A stretch of 64,000 nucleotides of DNA from positions 434,001-498,000 of the forward strand of contig NZ_FXTD01000001.1 in NCBI RefSeq assembly GCF_900182635.1. The letters run 5' to 3'. Below are positions 1-7,891 of the stretch, piece by piece. The number at the start of each line of letters is the position of its first letter. Positions within the stretch are counted from its first letter, which is position 1. Below the pieces are notes generated by a model. The model was not told the origin of the DNA and did not search any database. It saw only the letters and a program-made list of their open reading frames with translations. The translations under genes were made by a program, and so were the position numbers. The stretch comes from Halorubrum cibi. Lineage in GTDB: Archaea > Halobacteriota > Halobacteria > Halobacteriales > Haloferacaceae.

Positions 1-477
1 AAAGACGAGGATCAACAGCAGGCCGAGCCAGAAGTTCGGGATCGAGACGCCGGACAGCGCCAACACGCGACTCGCGAGGTCGCCGATCTCTCCCTTGTTC
101 ACCGCCGCGTAGATCCCCGTCGGGATCGCGATCGCGACCGCGAAGACCCAGCCGAAGAGCCCCAAGACGAGGGTTTCCGGGACACGCCGCCACACGACGG
201 CCGAGACCGCCCGTCCCGTCCGGATCTCCCGGCCGAAATCGCCGACGAGCACGTTCGAGAGCCACTCGAGGTACTGCCGCCACACCGGCCCCGAGAGCCC
301 CCACCGCTCGCGGAGCCGCGCCTCCTCGGCGGCGCTCACGTCCGGGTTCAACGCGACCACCTGCGAGACGGGGTCTCCGGGCGTCAGGTGGAACAGTCCG
401 AAGGTGACCGCCGACACGCCGAACAGGACCGGGACCACGGCGAGCCCGCGCCGGAGAACGAACCGTCTGAGACTCAT
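1..477 (-). CDS. ABC transporter permease, DppB/OppB type (partial)
   Basis: Inner permease of a peptide/nickel-type (DppB) ABC importer; it would form the membrane channel with a second permease and ATPases. The window edge removes the C-terminal part; about 159 residues remain. The start MSLRRFVLRRGLAVVPVLF is typical of DppB: a basic tip, a first transmembrane helix, then a periplasmic-type loop containing LTPGDP and the conserved LRERWGLSGPVWRQY segment. A second helix (ETLVLGLFGWVFAVAIAIP) and the start of the EAA-side region follow. It begins 16 nt after the stop of the solute-binding protein gene, so the two are one operon. The substrate cannot be read from sequence. Confidence 0.93.
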   Translation of the reverse strand, partial: MSLRRFVLRRGLAVVPVLFGVSAVTFGLFHLTPGDPVSQVVALNPDVSAAEEARLRERWGLSGPVWRQYLEWLSNVLVGDFGREIRTGRAVSAVVWRRVPETLVLGLFGWVFAVAIAIPTGIYAAVNKGEIGDLASRVLALSGVSIPNFWLGLLLILVF

Positions 478-493
478 CGAACTGGCTCCGCGG

Positions 494-2479
494 TCACGAC
501 GACTCGCCGTACTCGGCGGCCATCTCCTCGAGCAACTCCTCCGCGCGGTCGACGTCGTACTCGTTCAGCGGTCGAATCGCCTCCTCGAGCGCGTCGTAAT
601 CGGTCGTCCCCGCCCCGCGAGCGATCCGCGGGATCGGCGTCCAAGCGGGTTCCGCCCAGCCGTTCAACACGTTGTCCACGATCCGTTGACGGGGGATCAG
701 GTGATTGACCGCCTCCCGGAGCCGGGGGTCGTCCCACGGCTCGACGTTCACCGGATACTGGAGGTAGTCGTACCCTCCGGCCTCGACGACGTGAACGAGG
801 AACCCCTCGGCGTCGTCGAAGTCCGCGAGCGTCCCGCTCGCGACGTCGTACGTGAGATCTATCTCGCCGCTCCGGAGCGCACCCGCCCGCGTCGCGTCGT
901 CGGGGACGACCTCCACTTCCACGCCGTCGACGACGGGGCCGTCCGGGAACGCGTCGGGGCCGTCGAACCACTCGAACGCCGCCTCGACGCCCCGCGATCC
1001 GACCCAGTAGTCGTCGAACCTCGCGACCTCGAGGTACTCCTCGTCGACGAACTCGCCGAACTCGTACGGGCCGGTTCCGATCGGCGTGACCCCCTCGCGA
1101 GGGTCGATCCCGCCCTTCTCGACGGCGGCGATCTGGTCCGAGCTGAGGACGTAGATCCCCGGCAGTTCACGCTCCGCCTCGGCGTCGGGGACCTGCGCGT
1201 ACACGTCGACGACGTACTCGTCGACCGCGACCGCGGCGAGCACGGAGTCGAACGTCTGCGGGGCGGTCGCCGAGTTCTCGTAGTACTCGTAGCTCGCGAC
1301 GACGTCCTCGGCGGTCAGCTCGCTCCCGTCGTGGAACTCGACGCCCTCCCGGAGCTCGTAGCGGAACCGCATCCCGTACGTCCCGTCCGCGGCCGCTTCG
1401 CGGGCGTCCTCGGGGAGCAGAACGCGAACCTCGTCGGCGGTCGCGGGGTCGTCTTCGGGGTGACGAACGATCACCTGTTCGTCGACGTCGACCGCGCCCT
1501 CCGCCGTGGTCCCCGCGGTCCGCATGTACTCCTCGTAGGCCGTGCGGTCGACGTTCCGAACGTCGCGAAGCTCGTAGCGCTCGGCGAGCCACGGGTAGAC
1601 GTTTCCCTCGGCGTCGTTGACGACGAGCCCCTCGAAGAGGAGGTTCTGGAGCATCGTCGACGTCGTGTCGCTGCTGTGGGGCGGATCGAACGAGTTCGGG
1701 TTCGTCGAGACCGCACCCGTGAGCGTCCCGCCCTCGACGAGGTCCGCGAGGTCCGAATCGCCGGCCCGGCGATCCCGGTTGATCCAAACGACCTGCTCGT
1801 CCTGTGGCGCGTACAGGGCGTAGCCGAACAGTCCCTCCTGGAACGGCCACATCCCGAACCCGTGGACGTCCGCGTTCGACACGGCGGTCTCCACGCCGAA
1901 GTGGGTGAAGGAGGTGTACCGCTCGTCGGCGAGGGTCCGCCAGATCTCGTCGTACGTCTCCGCGCGGAACTGCGGGTCCTCGACGACCTCGATCCCGTAC
2001 CGGGCGGAGTCGAGAAGCTCGTCGAGTTCGGGGTCGGCGATCCCCGTCAGATTACAACACGCGCCGACGTTCGCCGAGTTGTGGATCACGTTACAGAAGC
2101 TGTGCGGGTTGAACGTGCCGGAGAGGCCGATGGCGGGGAGGTAACCGTTTCCCTGATACTCCGGGTTGATCACCCGATCGAGGTACGCGTTCCACTCGTA
2201 GGTCTCCACCTCCGTCTCGAAGTACCCGGTCTGCTGGAGGGACTCCGCGATGAGTTCGACCATCCGGATGCGCTCGTCCGTCCCGCCGGTCTCGAGACGC
2301 ACGGAGAGGGGAAAGAGGCCGCCGTCATCCGGATCGGAGCCGGCGGACCCCGAGGGTTCGGTGGCCCCCAGACCACCGCACCCGGCGAACCCGGCGGTCC
2401 CCGCGGCCCCGATCGTCGCGAGGAGGTTCCGCCGGTCGAGACGCCGACTCTCGTCGGCGGCTTCGTGTCGATTTGCCAT
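494..2479 (-). CDS. ABC transporter solute-binding lipoprotein, family 5
   Basis: Extracytoplasmic receptor (SBP_bac_5, DppA/OppA-like) of the importer encoded downstream, 661 residues. The N-terminus has twin arginines at residues 16-17, a short hydrophobic stretch and a lipobox-like AGFAGC with Cys34, so Tat export and lipid anchoring are likely. Family hallmarks include FRYELREGVEFHDGSELTAEDV, IGTGPYEF and WDDPRLREAVNHLIPR. At 661 residues it is longer than the usual 500-550; the N-terminal half carries an extra region before the core. The ATG at 2479 is preferred over upstream in-frame starts because a TATA box lies 22-31 nt before it and the encoded signal sequence begins here. Upstream lies a 3 x 20 nt repeat array. 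Confidence 0.93.
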   Translation of the reverse strand: MANRHEAADESRRLDRRNLLATIGAAGTAGFAGCGGLGATEPSGSAGSDPDDGGLFPLSVRLETGGTDERIRMVELIAESLQQTGYFETEVETYEWNAYLDRVINPEYQGNGYLPAIGLSGTFNPHSFCNVIHNSANVGACCNLTGIADPELDELLDSARYGIEVVEDPQFRAETYDEIWRTLADERYTSFTHFGVETAVSNADVHGFGMWPFQEGLFGYALYAPQDEQVVWINRDRRAGDSDLADLVEGGTLTGAVSTNPNSFDPPHSSDTTSTMLQNLLFEGLVVNDAEGNVYPWLAERYELRDVRNVDRTAYEEYMRTAGTTAEGAVDVDEQVIVRHPEDDPATADEVRVLLPEDAREAAADGTYGMRFRYELREGVEFHDGSELTAEDVVASYEYYENSATAPQTFDSVLAAVAVDEYVVDVYAQVPDAEAERELPGIYVLSSDQIAAVEKGGIDPREGVTPIGTGPYEFGEFVDEEYLEVARFDDYWVGSRGVEAAFEWFDGPDAFPDGPVVDGVEVEVVPDDATRAGALRSGEIDLTYDVASGTLADFDDAEGFLVHVVEAGGYDYLQYPVNVEPWDDPRLREAVNHLIPRQRIVDNVLNGWAEPAWTPIPRIARGAGTTDYDALEEAIRPLNEYDVDRAEELLEEMAAEYGESS

Positions 2480-2500
2480 GCCGTGAAAAATTCCCCGCCG

Positions 2501-2510
2501 GTATAATATG
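2501..2510 (-). promoter_or_regulatory. TATA box of the solute-binding protein operon
   Basis: CATATTATAC on the minus strand, 22-31 nt before the ATG at 2479. The spacing predicts a leaderless or near-leaderless transcript. Confidence 0.7.
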
Positions 2511-2541
2511 TTACGGAGGGGTATCCGTTCGCCGACTGCTC

Positions 2542-2601
2542 GTTCCCGGCGAAACGACACCGCTTCCGGCGAGATGACACGGCTTCCAGCAAGATGACAC
2601 G
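2542..2601. repeat. three tandem 20-nt repeats upstream of the SBP promoter
   Basis: Three consecutive imperfect 20-mers at 2542-2561, 2562-2581 and 2582-2601. The last two read GCTTCCGGCGAGATGACACG and GCTTCCAGCAAGATGACACG; the first is more diverged. They end about 30 nt upstream of the TATA box of the solute-binding protein gene and lie between it and the stop of the DICT gene. A 20-nt period is about two helical turns, so all copies face the same side of the DNA. An activator-binding array is inferred, not shown. Confidence 0.7.
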
Positions 2602-2625
2602 TCCGTGCTGCGGATCGCCGTCCGC

Positions 2626-3423
2626 TCAGACCCGGTCGGCGATGTAGCGGTCGATCCGGTCCACGAGTTCGGGCCGGAACGTCCAGAATCCGTCCCAGAC
2701 GTTCGGTTCGTCCTCGAGCGCGACGAGCGCGGCGTGATCCCCGTTTCCGCCGTTCGGTCCGTTCCGGGCGTCGGCTCCATCCGGCGGCGTGAAGACCACG
2801 AACCACGATCGGCGGTAGGGGTACGACGAACCCGTGTGGACCGTCACCGGAAGCGTCTCCGCGGAGTCGGCGTCGTCCACGCCGTAGACGTGGACGTCGA
2901 CGCCGCTTCGCGCGACCGACTCGTACACCTCGTAGGTTCCCCGCTCGTCCCTGAGCCGCGAGAGCCGCTGGAACGACGCCCGCAGCGTCCCGCCGCCCGT
3001 CTCGTTCGCGATCCGTTCTATCACCCGCGAGATGACGATCAAGAGCAGCTTCTCCTTGTTGGATTCGGGGTACCCCCGTACCCTAAACGGCACCTCGTCG
3101 AGCCCGCGGAGCACGTCGGGGAGGTCGACCTCGCCGAGGCCGATCGCGCCCGTCCGGTAGAGGTCGGAGTTGATGAGAAGCACCGACTCCAACAGCTCGT
3201 CGAGCGTCGAGTGGGCGAGCACCTCGCCGTCCTCGACCAGCGCGACCACGTCCGCGTCGCCGTCGGGGACCTCCGCGTCGCGTATCGACACGGGCTGCCC
3301 CTCGAGCAGCGAGTCGAGCAGCCCTCTGACCGGATCCGGCGACGACCGGTTGAGCACGACGAGGGACCGATCGGGGGCTTCGATCTCCTCGAAGAACGCG
3401 CGCAAGGAGTCCGGGTCCATCAT
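2626..3423 (-). CDS. DICT-domain sensory protein
   Basis: 265-residue soluble protein resembling the haloarchaeal DICT-domain proteins (a domain otherwise found linked to diguanylate cyclases and two-component proteins). It starts MMDPDSLRAFFEEIEAPDRSL and has the VLNRSSPDPVRGLLDSLLEG segment typical of these stand-alone forms, followed by an alpha/beta domain including VDVHVYGVDDAD and a C-terminal WFVVFTPPDG...ALVALE strand pair. No kinase, DNA-binding or transmembrane part is visible. It is co-oriented with the ABC genes and ends 25 nt before the 20-nt repeat array; whether it regulates the transporter is unknown. Family assignment is from recalled similarity. Confidence 0.65.
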   Translation of the reverse strand: MMDPDSLRAFFEEIEAPDRSLVVLNRSSPDPVRGLLDSLLEGQPVSIRDAEVPDGDADVVALVEDGEVLAHSTLDELLESVLLINSDLYRTGAIGLGEVDLPDVLRGLDEVPFRVRGYPESNKEKLLLIVISRVIERIANETGGGTLRASFQRLSRLRDERGTYEVYESVARSGVDVHVYGVDDADSAETLPVTVHTGSSYPYRRSWFVVFTPPDGADARNGPNGGNGDHAALVALEDEPNVWDGFWTFRPELVDRIDRYIADRV

Positions 3424-3725
3424 GAATCTCTCCCGGTTCGATCCGGGCGAGCCTCACCTATAGTGTTTGTCCACGGGGAAAACTCCGCAAATCGGACGGA
3501 TCCGTCATCGGACACGTGTCTTTTCGTGTGCTACGATACTTTCTGGGATCGCAAGACTGTGCGGCGTTTGACGTTCTCGGTTCTTCTGCTGTACTTTCCG
3601 AACTCTACACCGAGGGACAGAAGGAACAGTCCACCTCGATGACGTGGTTCACGGCCGACGACCACCGGTGCCAAATCCACCGAATCCTTCCCCCATATCT
3701 CGCCGTATCGAGGGGTTTTCGTCAC
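3424..3725. other. 302-nt intergenic region, no convincing gene
   Basis: Lower GC than its surroundings. A 64-codon open frame on the minus strand (3531-3725) begins exactly after the toxin stop codon, but it has no recognisable domain and poor haloarchaeal codon character, so I do not call it. The region would hold the promoter of the DICT gene. Confidence 0.5.
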
Positions 3726-4010
3726 TCAGTCGTCGTCAGCGGTGTACGCGCCGCCACGACGTTTGATACGTGCGACGACGAGCCGTCGGTCGTCCTGCCT
3801 GAAGCTCACGGAGAGCCGGAACTCCCCGATGCGTATCTTTTTGTACGGGCTGTTCTGGAGCGGCTCGCCGTAATCCGGCGGGTCGCGCCACGGCGAGGAG
3901 ACGATCTCATCGAGCTTGTCGAGTATCCGGTCTTGGTCGGCGGGGGAGAGTCCGTCGAGGTCGTCTTCGGCCGTCGAGGAGAGTTCCCAGGTCCACCCGC
4001 CCTCACTCAT
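3726..4010 (-). CDS. RelE/ParE-family toxin
   Basis: 94-residue protein of normal length for the RelE/ParE superfamily, which act as ribosome-dependent mRNA nucleases (RelE) or gyrase inhibitors (ParE). The order LDGLSPADQDRILDKLDEIV, then PYKKIRIGEFRLSVSFRQ, then LVVARIKRRGGAY matches the helical hairpin followed by beta strands with the family R-I-G-x-x-R-x-x-x motif. It overlaps the 3' end of the antitoxin gene by 8 nt in the usual antitoxin-first order. The catalytic type cannot be decided from sequence. Confidence 0.88.
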   Translation of the reverse strand: MSEGGWTWELSSTAEDDLDGLSPADQDRILDKLDEIVSSPWRDPPDYGEPLQNSPYKKIRIGEFRLSVSFRQDDRRLVVARIKRRGGAYTADDD

Positions 4011-4284
4011 CCGTGCCGAACCGTTCGCGGGCTTCCTCGGCGCTCGTCGTTCGTCCCTCGCGGATGTCCTCCTCGGCTTCGAGCAGGGCGACGAGTTCGT
4101 CGCGGTCGAACGTCGGGAACTCGACGGCGTCCCGAAGCGTGTACCGGATGAACTCGCTCCGACTGTTGAACCCGCGTCCCTGCCACGTATCGTCTATCTG
4201 TTCGAGGAACGACTCGGTGAGTTTGAAATTCACCGTGGCGATGTCGTCCCCGCCGTCGTCGTCGTTCGTGGCTGCTTCAGACAT
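4003..4284 (-). CDS. ribbon-helix-helix antitoxin
   Basis: 93-residue acidic protein. IATVNFKLTESFLEQID is a ribbon strand plus helix, and RSEFIRYTLRDAV is the second helix of a CopG/Arc-type DNA-binding fold; the C-terminal tail (VALLEAEEDIREGRTTSAEEARERFG) would bind the toxin. Start chosen at MSEAATNDDD, directly before the fold; an upstream in-frame start adds a basic non-conserved stretch. Such antitoxins normally repress their own promoter, here the AT-rich 4285-4400 segment. The module lies just beyond the 3' end of tRNA-Thr. Confidence 0.88.
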   Translation of the reverse strand: MSEAATNDDDGGDDIATVNFKLTESFLEQIDDTWQGRGFNSRSEFIRYTLRDAVEFPTFDRDELVALLEAEEDIREGRTTSAEEARERFGTDE

Positions 4285-4641
4285 ATAGACGTAATACGCT
4301 GGTCTTACCGATAGTCGTTTCGGCGGAACATCACTCACCGCGTAACCGACGTGGATAGCCGCATCGAGGGGCATTTCTATCACGTTCCTGACTACGGTTC
4401 ATCGTCCGTCCTGTGAGTGTGGATTAACGAAATCAGGGGTGTCGCTTGAGGGGACGCGCCTCCGGTCGATCTCGGGGCAATACCGGCGCTGTCCGTGAAT
4501 TAATTTGTGAGTACTGACAATTCACCGAATCGCATTACGGCGAGGAGTTCCCTGTTTAGCGAGAGAAGCGAATCTTGAACGGGTTTCGTTCAAGCGATCG
4601 TAGTCAGAAAAGTGTGCGTACAAAGAGTGTACAGTAGAAAG
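4285..4641. other. 357-nt AT-richer intergenic region with a strong hairpin
   Basis: No gene seen. It contains a perfect 8-bp hairpin at 4574-4594 (arms CTTGAACG / CGTTCAAG, loop GGTTT) about 50 nt beyond the 3' end of tRNA-Thr, which could be a terminator or processing structure. I looked for a second copy of the tRNA-Thr 3' end here and found none. Confidence 0.5.
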
Positions 4642-4713
4642 AGCCTAGGCCGGGATTTGAACCCGGGGTCTCGTCCTTACCAAGGACGCGCTTTACCGCT
4701 AAGCTACCCAGGC
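4642..4713 (-). tRNA. tRNA-Thr (GGT)
   Basis: Full cloverleaf on the minus strand: acceptor GCCTGGG pairs with CCTAGGC, and the T-arm contains GGTTCAAATCC. The anticodon loop TTGGTAA gives anticodon GGT (Thr), and the discriminator is T, as in archaeal tRNA-Thr. No intron and no encoded CCA; the CCA-adding enzyme is encoded at 18.7 kb. Confidence 0.97.
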
Positions 4714-4786
4714 GCGCAATACGTCGTTGACCGGAACCGACTTTAGGGGTTTCGATCCACACCGTCCGTGTCGTCTGATTCCACGC

Positions 4787-5452
4787 CTACCGGTCGGTCG
4801 CGCTCACAGCCCGGTCGGAGATGTCGGCGATGCGGTCGGCGGTCGTCTCGGGCAGCGCCCGTCCCGGCGGCGGGAACTCCCGGTCGCAGTCGGCGGCGAG
4901 TTCGCGGGCGTACTCGAGCAGCTCCGCCGGCGGGTCGCCGCCGACCGCGGTGGTGCCCGCGACGACCGCGAGTTCGAGGGCGTCGACCTCGAGGTTCCGA
5001 TCGAGCGCCGCCGCCTCGGCGGGATCGACGCCCTCCGCCTCGCGTTCCGTCTGGTCGCGGCCGAACGCGCGCACGACCTCGACGGCCGCGGCCGCCGCGC
5101 CGGTGTGTGCGAGAAGCGAGAACCCGCGGGAGACGAGCACGTCCGCGGCCAGCACGTCCATGTCGGCGTCGATGTCGGACTCGCGGGTGGCGGCGGTCGC
5201 CCACGGCTCCTCGTGGGCGAGCCACCGCGTGAGCCGGAGCCCCTCGTAGATGAGTTGGACGCCCGCGGCCCGGTCGACGACTTCCTCGAGGTCGACCTCG
5301 GGGTCGAGCGCGCGGGCGGTGACGAGCGAGAGGACACCGGGAGTTACCGCGGCGTCGACGAGGCGGTCGTCGAGGGTCTCACGGAGGCGTTCGGGCTCGA
5401 CGTTCGCGAGCGCCTCGCGTGCGGCATCACGCGCCCGCGCGACATCGTCCAT
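4787..5452 (-). CDS. conserved haloarchaeal protein, all-alpha, function unknown
   Basis: 221-residue acidic, mostly helical protein without transmembrane segments or signal peptide. I recognise it as a haloarchaeal hypothetical family (probably DUF7114) but know no function. The N-terminal half (RDAAREALANVEPERLRETLDD, then VQLIYEGLRLTRWLAHEEPW) and DMDVLAADVLVSRGFSLLAHTG faintly recall the helical polyprenyl-synthetase fold, but no DDxxD motif is present, so prenyl transfer is not supported. It stands alone between tRNA-Thr (same strand) and tRNA-Gly (opposite strand). Confidence 0.8.
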   Translation of the reverse strand: MDDVARARDAAREALANVEPERLRETLDDRLVDAAVTPGVLSLVTARALDPEVDLEEVVDRAAGVQLIYEGLRLTRWLAHEEPWATAATRESDIDADMDVLAADVLVSRGFSLLAHTGAAAAAVEVVRAFGRDQTEREAEGVDPAEAAALDRNLEVDALELAVVAGTTAVGGDPPAELLEYARELAADCDREFPPPGRALPETTADRIADISDRAVSATDR

Positions 5453-5657
5453 TAGCGATCCGTTCGGCAGGCAAGGGCAAAGACCTTTGGAAACCGCCCA
5501 CGCGACGGCGACGGTCCTGACCGCGACCCGTCCGATCGACGACCGTCACCGCGGCCCGTACCCCGATCGATCCGGGAGCGAACCGTCGGTGATCCGGGCG
5601 CCGTCCCGATGTGACAGATTTAAATATCCGTCCCGACCATCTCCCAATGCGAAGCAC

Positions 5658-5728
5658 GCACCGGTAGTGTAGTGGTATCACGCAACCTTGCCATGGTTGC
5701 AACCCGAGTTCAAATCTCGGCCGGTGCA
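5658..5728 (+). tRNA. tRNA-Gly (GCC)
   Basis: Acceptor GCACCGG pairs with CCGGTGC, discriminator A. Anticodon stem CAACC/GGTTG encloses loop TTGCCAT, anticodon GCC (Gly). The T-arm has GAGTTCAAATCTC. The last 23 nt are duplicated downstream at 5833-5855. Confidence 0.97.
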
Positions 5729-5855
5729 TTTCTCGAACGTAGTGAGAGAAATCACCGAGTGATTTGAACGCTATCAGTCGCGCGCAGCGAACTGGCGAGC
5801 GAAGCGAGCCGTGAGCGAGCACGTCTGATTCTGAGTTCAAATCTCGGCCGGTGCA
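5706..5855 (+). repeat. duplicated tRNA-Gly 3' end flanking a hairpin array
   Basis: The 23 nt ending the tRNA (5706-5728) recur exactly at 5833-5855. The 104 nt between hold three hairpins: 5729-5751 (TTTCTC/GAGAAA outer stem, GA/GA internal loop, 2-bp inner stem, GTA loop), 5751-5763 (ATCAC/GTGAT, loop CGA) and 5794-5810 (GGC/GCC, GA/GA, GC/GC, loop GAA). The duplication looks like an attachment-site pair left by integration at the tRNA 3' end. No integrase gene is nearby. Confidence 0.75.
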
Positions 5856-5995
5856 CTCCCTTCGATCAGATGTTTCGTTGACTGACATCGACGACCGAGT
5901 ACGGGGCGTCTCGCGGCCGTGTCCGCGCCGTTTCGGCGGCGTATGTTTCCGGAAAACGGACGGCTTAACCGTGAGAGTACACTCCGATCGGGTAT

Positions 5996-7174
5996 ATGGT
6001 CGAACTTCTTCTCGTCGTCGGCTTGGCGGTCACGGTGTTCGTCGGATACAACGTCGGCGGCTCGACGACGGGGCCGGCGTTCGGGCCCGCGGTCGGTGCC
6101 GGCGTCCTCTCGAAGGTCGGGGCCGCCGCGCTGATGTCGGTGTTCTTCTTCATCGGCGCGGGAACGCTCGGGCGACGCGTGGTCGACACGCTGGGACGGG
6201 AACTCGTCACGCGCGGCGGCGTCTTCACCCTCGAGACGAGCATCGTCGTGCTGTTCTTCATCGGCGGCGCGCTCTTCGTCGGAAACTACTACGGCGTTCC
6301 GGCGTCGACGTCGATGACGGCCGTGGGCGCGATAGCCGGGCTCGGCGTCGCGACCGGTAGCCTCGACTGGAGCGTGATGGGCGAGATCGCGGTCTGGTGG
6401 ATCGTCGCGCCGATCATCGGCTTCTGGGTCTCGGGCGTCATCGGCCGCTACTTCTACCCGCGGATCAACCAGTGGGTGGCGATCGACACCACCGACGGAC
6501 CGCTGCTGGAGTACGAGCGATCGGGGGCCGTTCCGCGGCCGACGCTCGGCCCGAACACGACCCGCCGGGAGGTCGGCGGCGCGGTCGTCGTCGTCGCCAT
6601 CGGCTGTCTGATGGCGTTCTCCTCGGGGACTTCCAACATCGCGAACGCGATCGCGCCGCTCGTCGGTGCGGGAGTCGTCGACATGAACCCCATGATCCTC
6701 CTCGGGAGCGCGGCCGTGGCGGTCGGCGCGTTCACCATCGCGCGGCGCACCCTCGACACCCTCGGCAACGACATCACCGACCTCCCGCTCACCGCCGCGA
6801 TCGTCGTCGCGGTCGTCTCCTCGGGGATCGTCGTCGGCCTCTCGGCCATCGGGATCCCCGCCTCGTTCGTCATCATCGCGACGATGTCGATCGTCGGGCT
6901 CGGCTGGGGTCGCGCGACCCGGACGGCCACCGTCGGCCAGGGGATCCGCGGCGAGGCGGAGACCAACGTCTCCGTCGGCGCGCTGAAGGCCGACGAACCC
7001 GGCGACGAACCGGAGGGCATCGGCGAGGAGGACCCCGCGGACATCCCGGCGGCGGCGGACCTGTTCAACCCGTCGACGACCGCCCGGATCGTGGTGTTAC
7101 AGAACGTCGTCCCGCTGCTCTCGACGCTCGGCGCGCTCGTCGCGTTCGGGCTGTTGTTCCGGTTCGTTTGGTGA
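5996..7174 (+). CDS. PiT-family inorganic phosphate transporter
   Basis: 392-residue polytopic membrane protein (about 10 helices) of the PiT family, which moves phosphate (sometimes sulfate) with a cation. The family signature is duplicated: GYNVGGSTTGPAFGPAVGA at residues 17-35 and SSGTSNIANAIAPLVGAG at 209-226, separated by a hydrophilic loop around residues 160-190. The usual GANDxAN core is altered in the first repeat. A second acidic cytoplasmic loop occurs near residues 325-365. A TATA-like GGCTTAACC lies about 25 nt before the start. A paralogue is encoded at 12.6 kb; no DUF47 partner gene is seen. Confidence 0.9.
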   Translation: MVELLLVVGLAVTVFVGYNVGGSTTGPAFGPAVGAGVLSKVGAAALMSVFFFIGAGTLGRRVVDTLGRELVTRGGVFTLETSIVVLFFIGGALFVGNYYGVPASTSMTAVGAIAGLGVATGSLDWSVMGEIAVWWIVAPIIGFWVSGVIGRYFYPRINQWVAIDTTDGPLLEYERSGAVPRPTLGPNTTRREVGGAVVVVAIGCLMAFSSGTSNIANAIAPLVGAGVVDMNPMILLGSAAVAVGAFTIARRTLDTLGNDITDLPLTAAIVVAVVSSGIVVGLSAIGIPASFVIIATMSIVGLGWGRATRTATVGQGIRGEAETNVSVGALKADEPGDEPEGIGEEDPADIPAAADLFNPSTTARIVVLQNVVPLLSTLGALVAFGLLFRFVW

Positions 7175-7207
7175 GACGGGGATCCGGGTCGCGGCGAGTC
7201 GCCCCCC

Positions 7208-7816
7208 TTACCGCCCGAACCGACGCTGTCTGTCCTGGAAGTCGAGGACGGCCCGCAGGTAGTCCCGCCGCCGGAAGTCACGCCAGTTCACGTCGGTGAA
7301 GTAGAGTTCGGCGTACACCGACTGCCAGATGGCGAAGTCGGAGAGCCGCTCCGCGCCGGTTTTGATCACCAGATCGGGTTCCGTCGGGAACACGAGACGG
7401 TCCGTGACGGCCGCTTCGTCGATCTCCTCGGGGCGCAACTCGCCGGCGTCTACGTCGGTCGCGATGTCGCGGACCGCGGCGGCGAACTCGGCTTTCCCGC
7501 CGAGGCCGACGTTCATTCGGATCGGGGCGTCAACCGATTCGGTGTCGTCCGGTCCGCGGACCGACATCCGTCGCGGTGCGTCCAGGTCCCGAAGCTCTCG
7601 AACGAGCGAGGGGACCACCGCCTCGTCCAGCACGGAGACGGAGACGGTCACCCGCTCGGCCCCGTAGTCGAACGCCCAGCCGAGCGCCGCGGCGAGGGTG
7701 TCGAACGCGCCGTCGGCGAGCAGGTCGCGCTCGGTGATGACGATCGCGACGTGCTCCGGGGGTTCCCCCTCGTGGAGCCGGTGGCGAACGCCGAGGTACG
7801 CGTCGTAGAGACCCAC
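7208..7816 (-). CDS. cis-prenyltransferase (UppS)-like protein lacking the N-terminal motif
   Basis: 202-residue protein whose C-terminal two-thirds matches undecaprenyl diphosphate synthase: PDLVIKTGAERLSDFAIWQSVYAELYFTDVNW and IRMNVGLGGKAEF. Standard enzymes begin the fold with HxxxxMDGNGRWA, whose Asp binds the Mg-pyrophosphate; here the same position reads PEHVAIVITERDLLAD, so that Asp motif is absent. Start chosen at the GTG giving MGLYDAYLGVRHRLHEG; the longer upstream frame overlaps the divergent gene at 7892 and looks non-coding. It could be a non-catalytic or dimer-partner paralogue, analogous to NgBR-type subunits. Function is uncertain. Confidence 0.85.
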   Translation of the reverse strand: MGLYDAYLGVRHRLHEGEPPEHVAIVITERDLLADGAFDTLAAALGWAFDYGAERVTVSVSVLDEAVVPSLVRELRDLDAPRRMSVRGPDDTESVDAPIRMNVGLGGKAEFAAAVRDIATDVDAGELRPEEIDEAAVTDRLVFPTEPDLVIKTGAERLSDFAIWQSVYAELYFTDVNWRDFRRRDYLRAVLDFQDRQRRFGR

Positions 7817-7891
7817 GGTCGTCGATCGCCCCGCGGGGTGTAAAAGCTCGCGGACGAGGGGTTTAATCGACCGTCGCCCCAAGGGCGCGTG

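Noticed and set aside
404-2506. Long plus-strand open frame (700 codons) opposite the solute-binding protein
   Set aside because: Antisense shadow of a real gene in high-GC DNA; arginine/valine-rich, no family features, and the minus strand encodes a full SBP_bac_5 protein.
3531-3725. 64-codon frame after the toxin gene
   Set aside because: Starts exactly at the toxin stop, but no domain, few coding-like codons and no ribosome site; kept only as a remark.
5729-5832. A second tRNA gene between the duplicated 3' ends
   Set aside because: No anticodon or D-arm; only the last 23 nt of tRNA-Gly are present.
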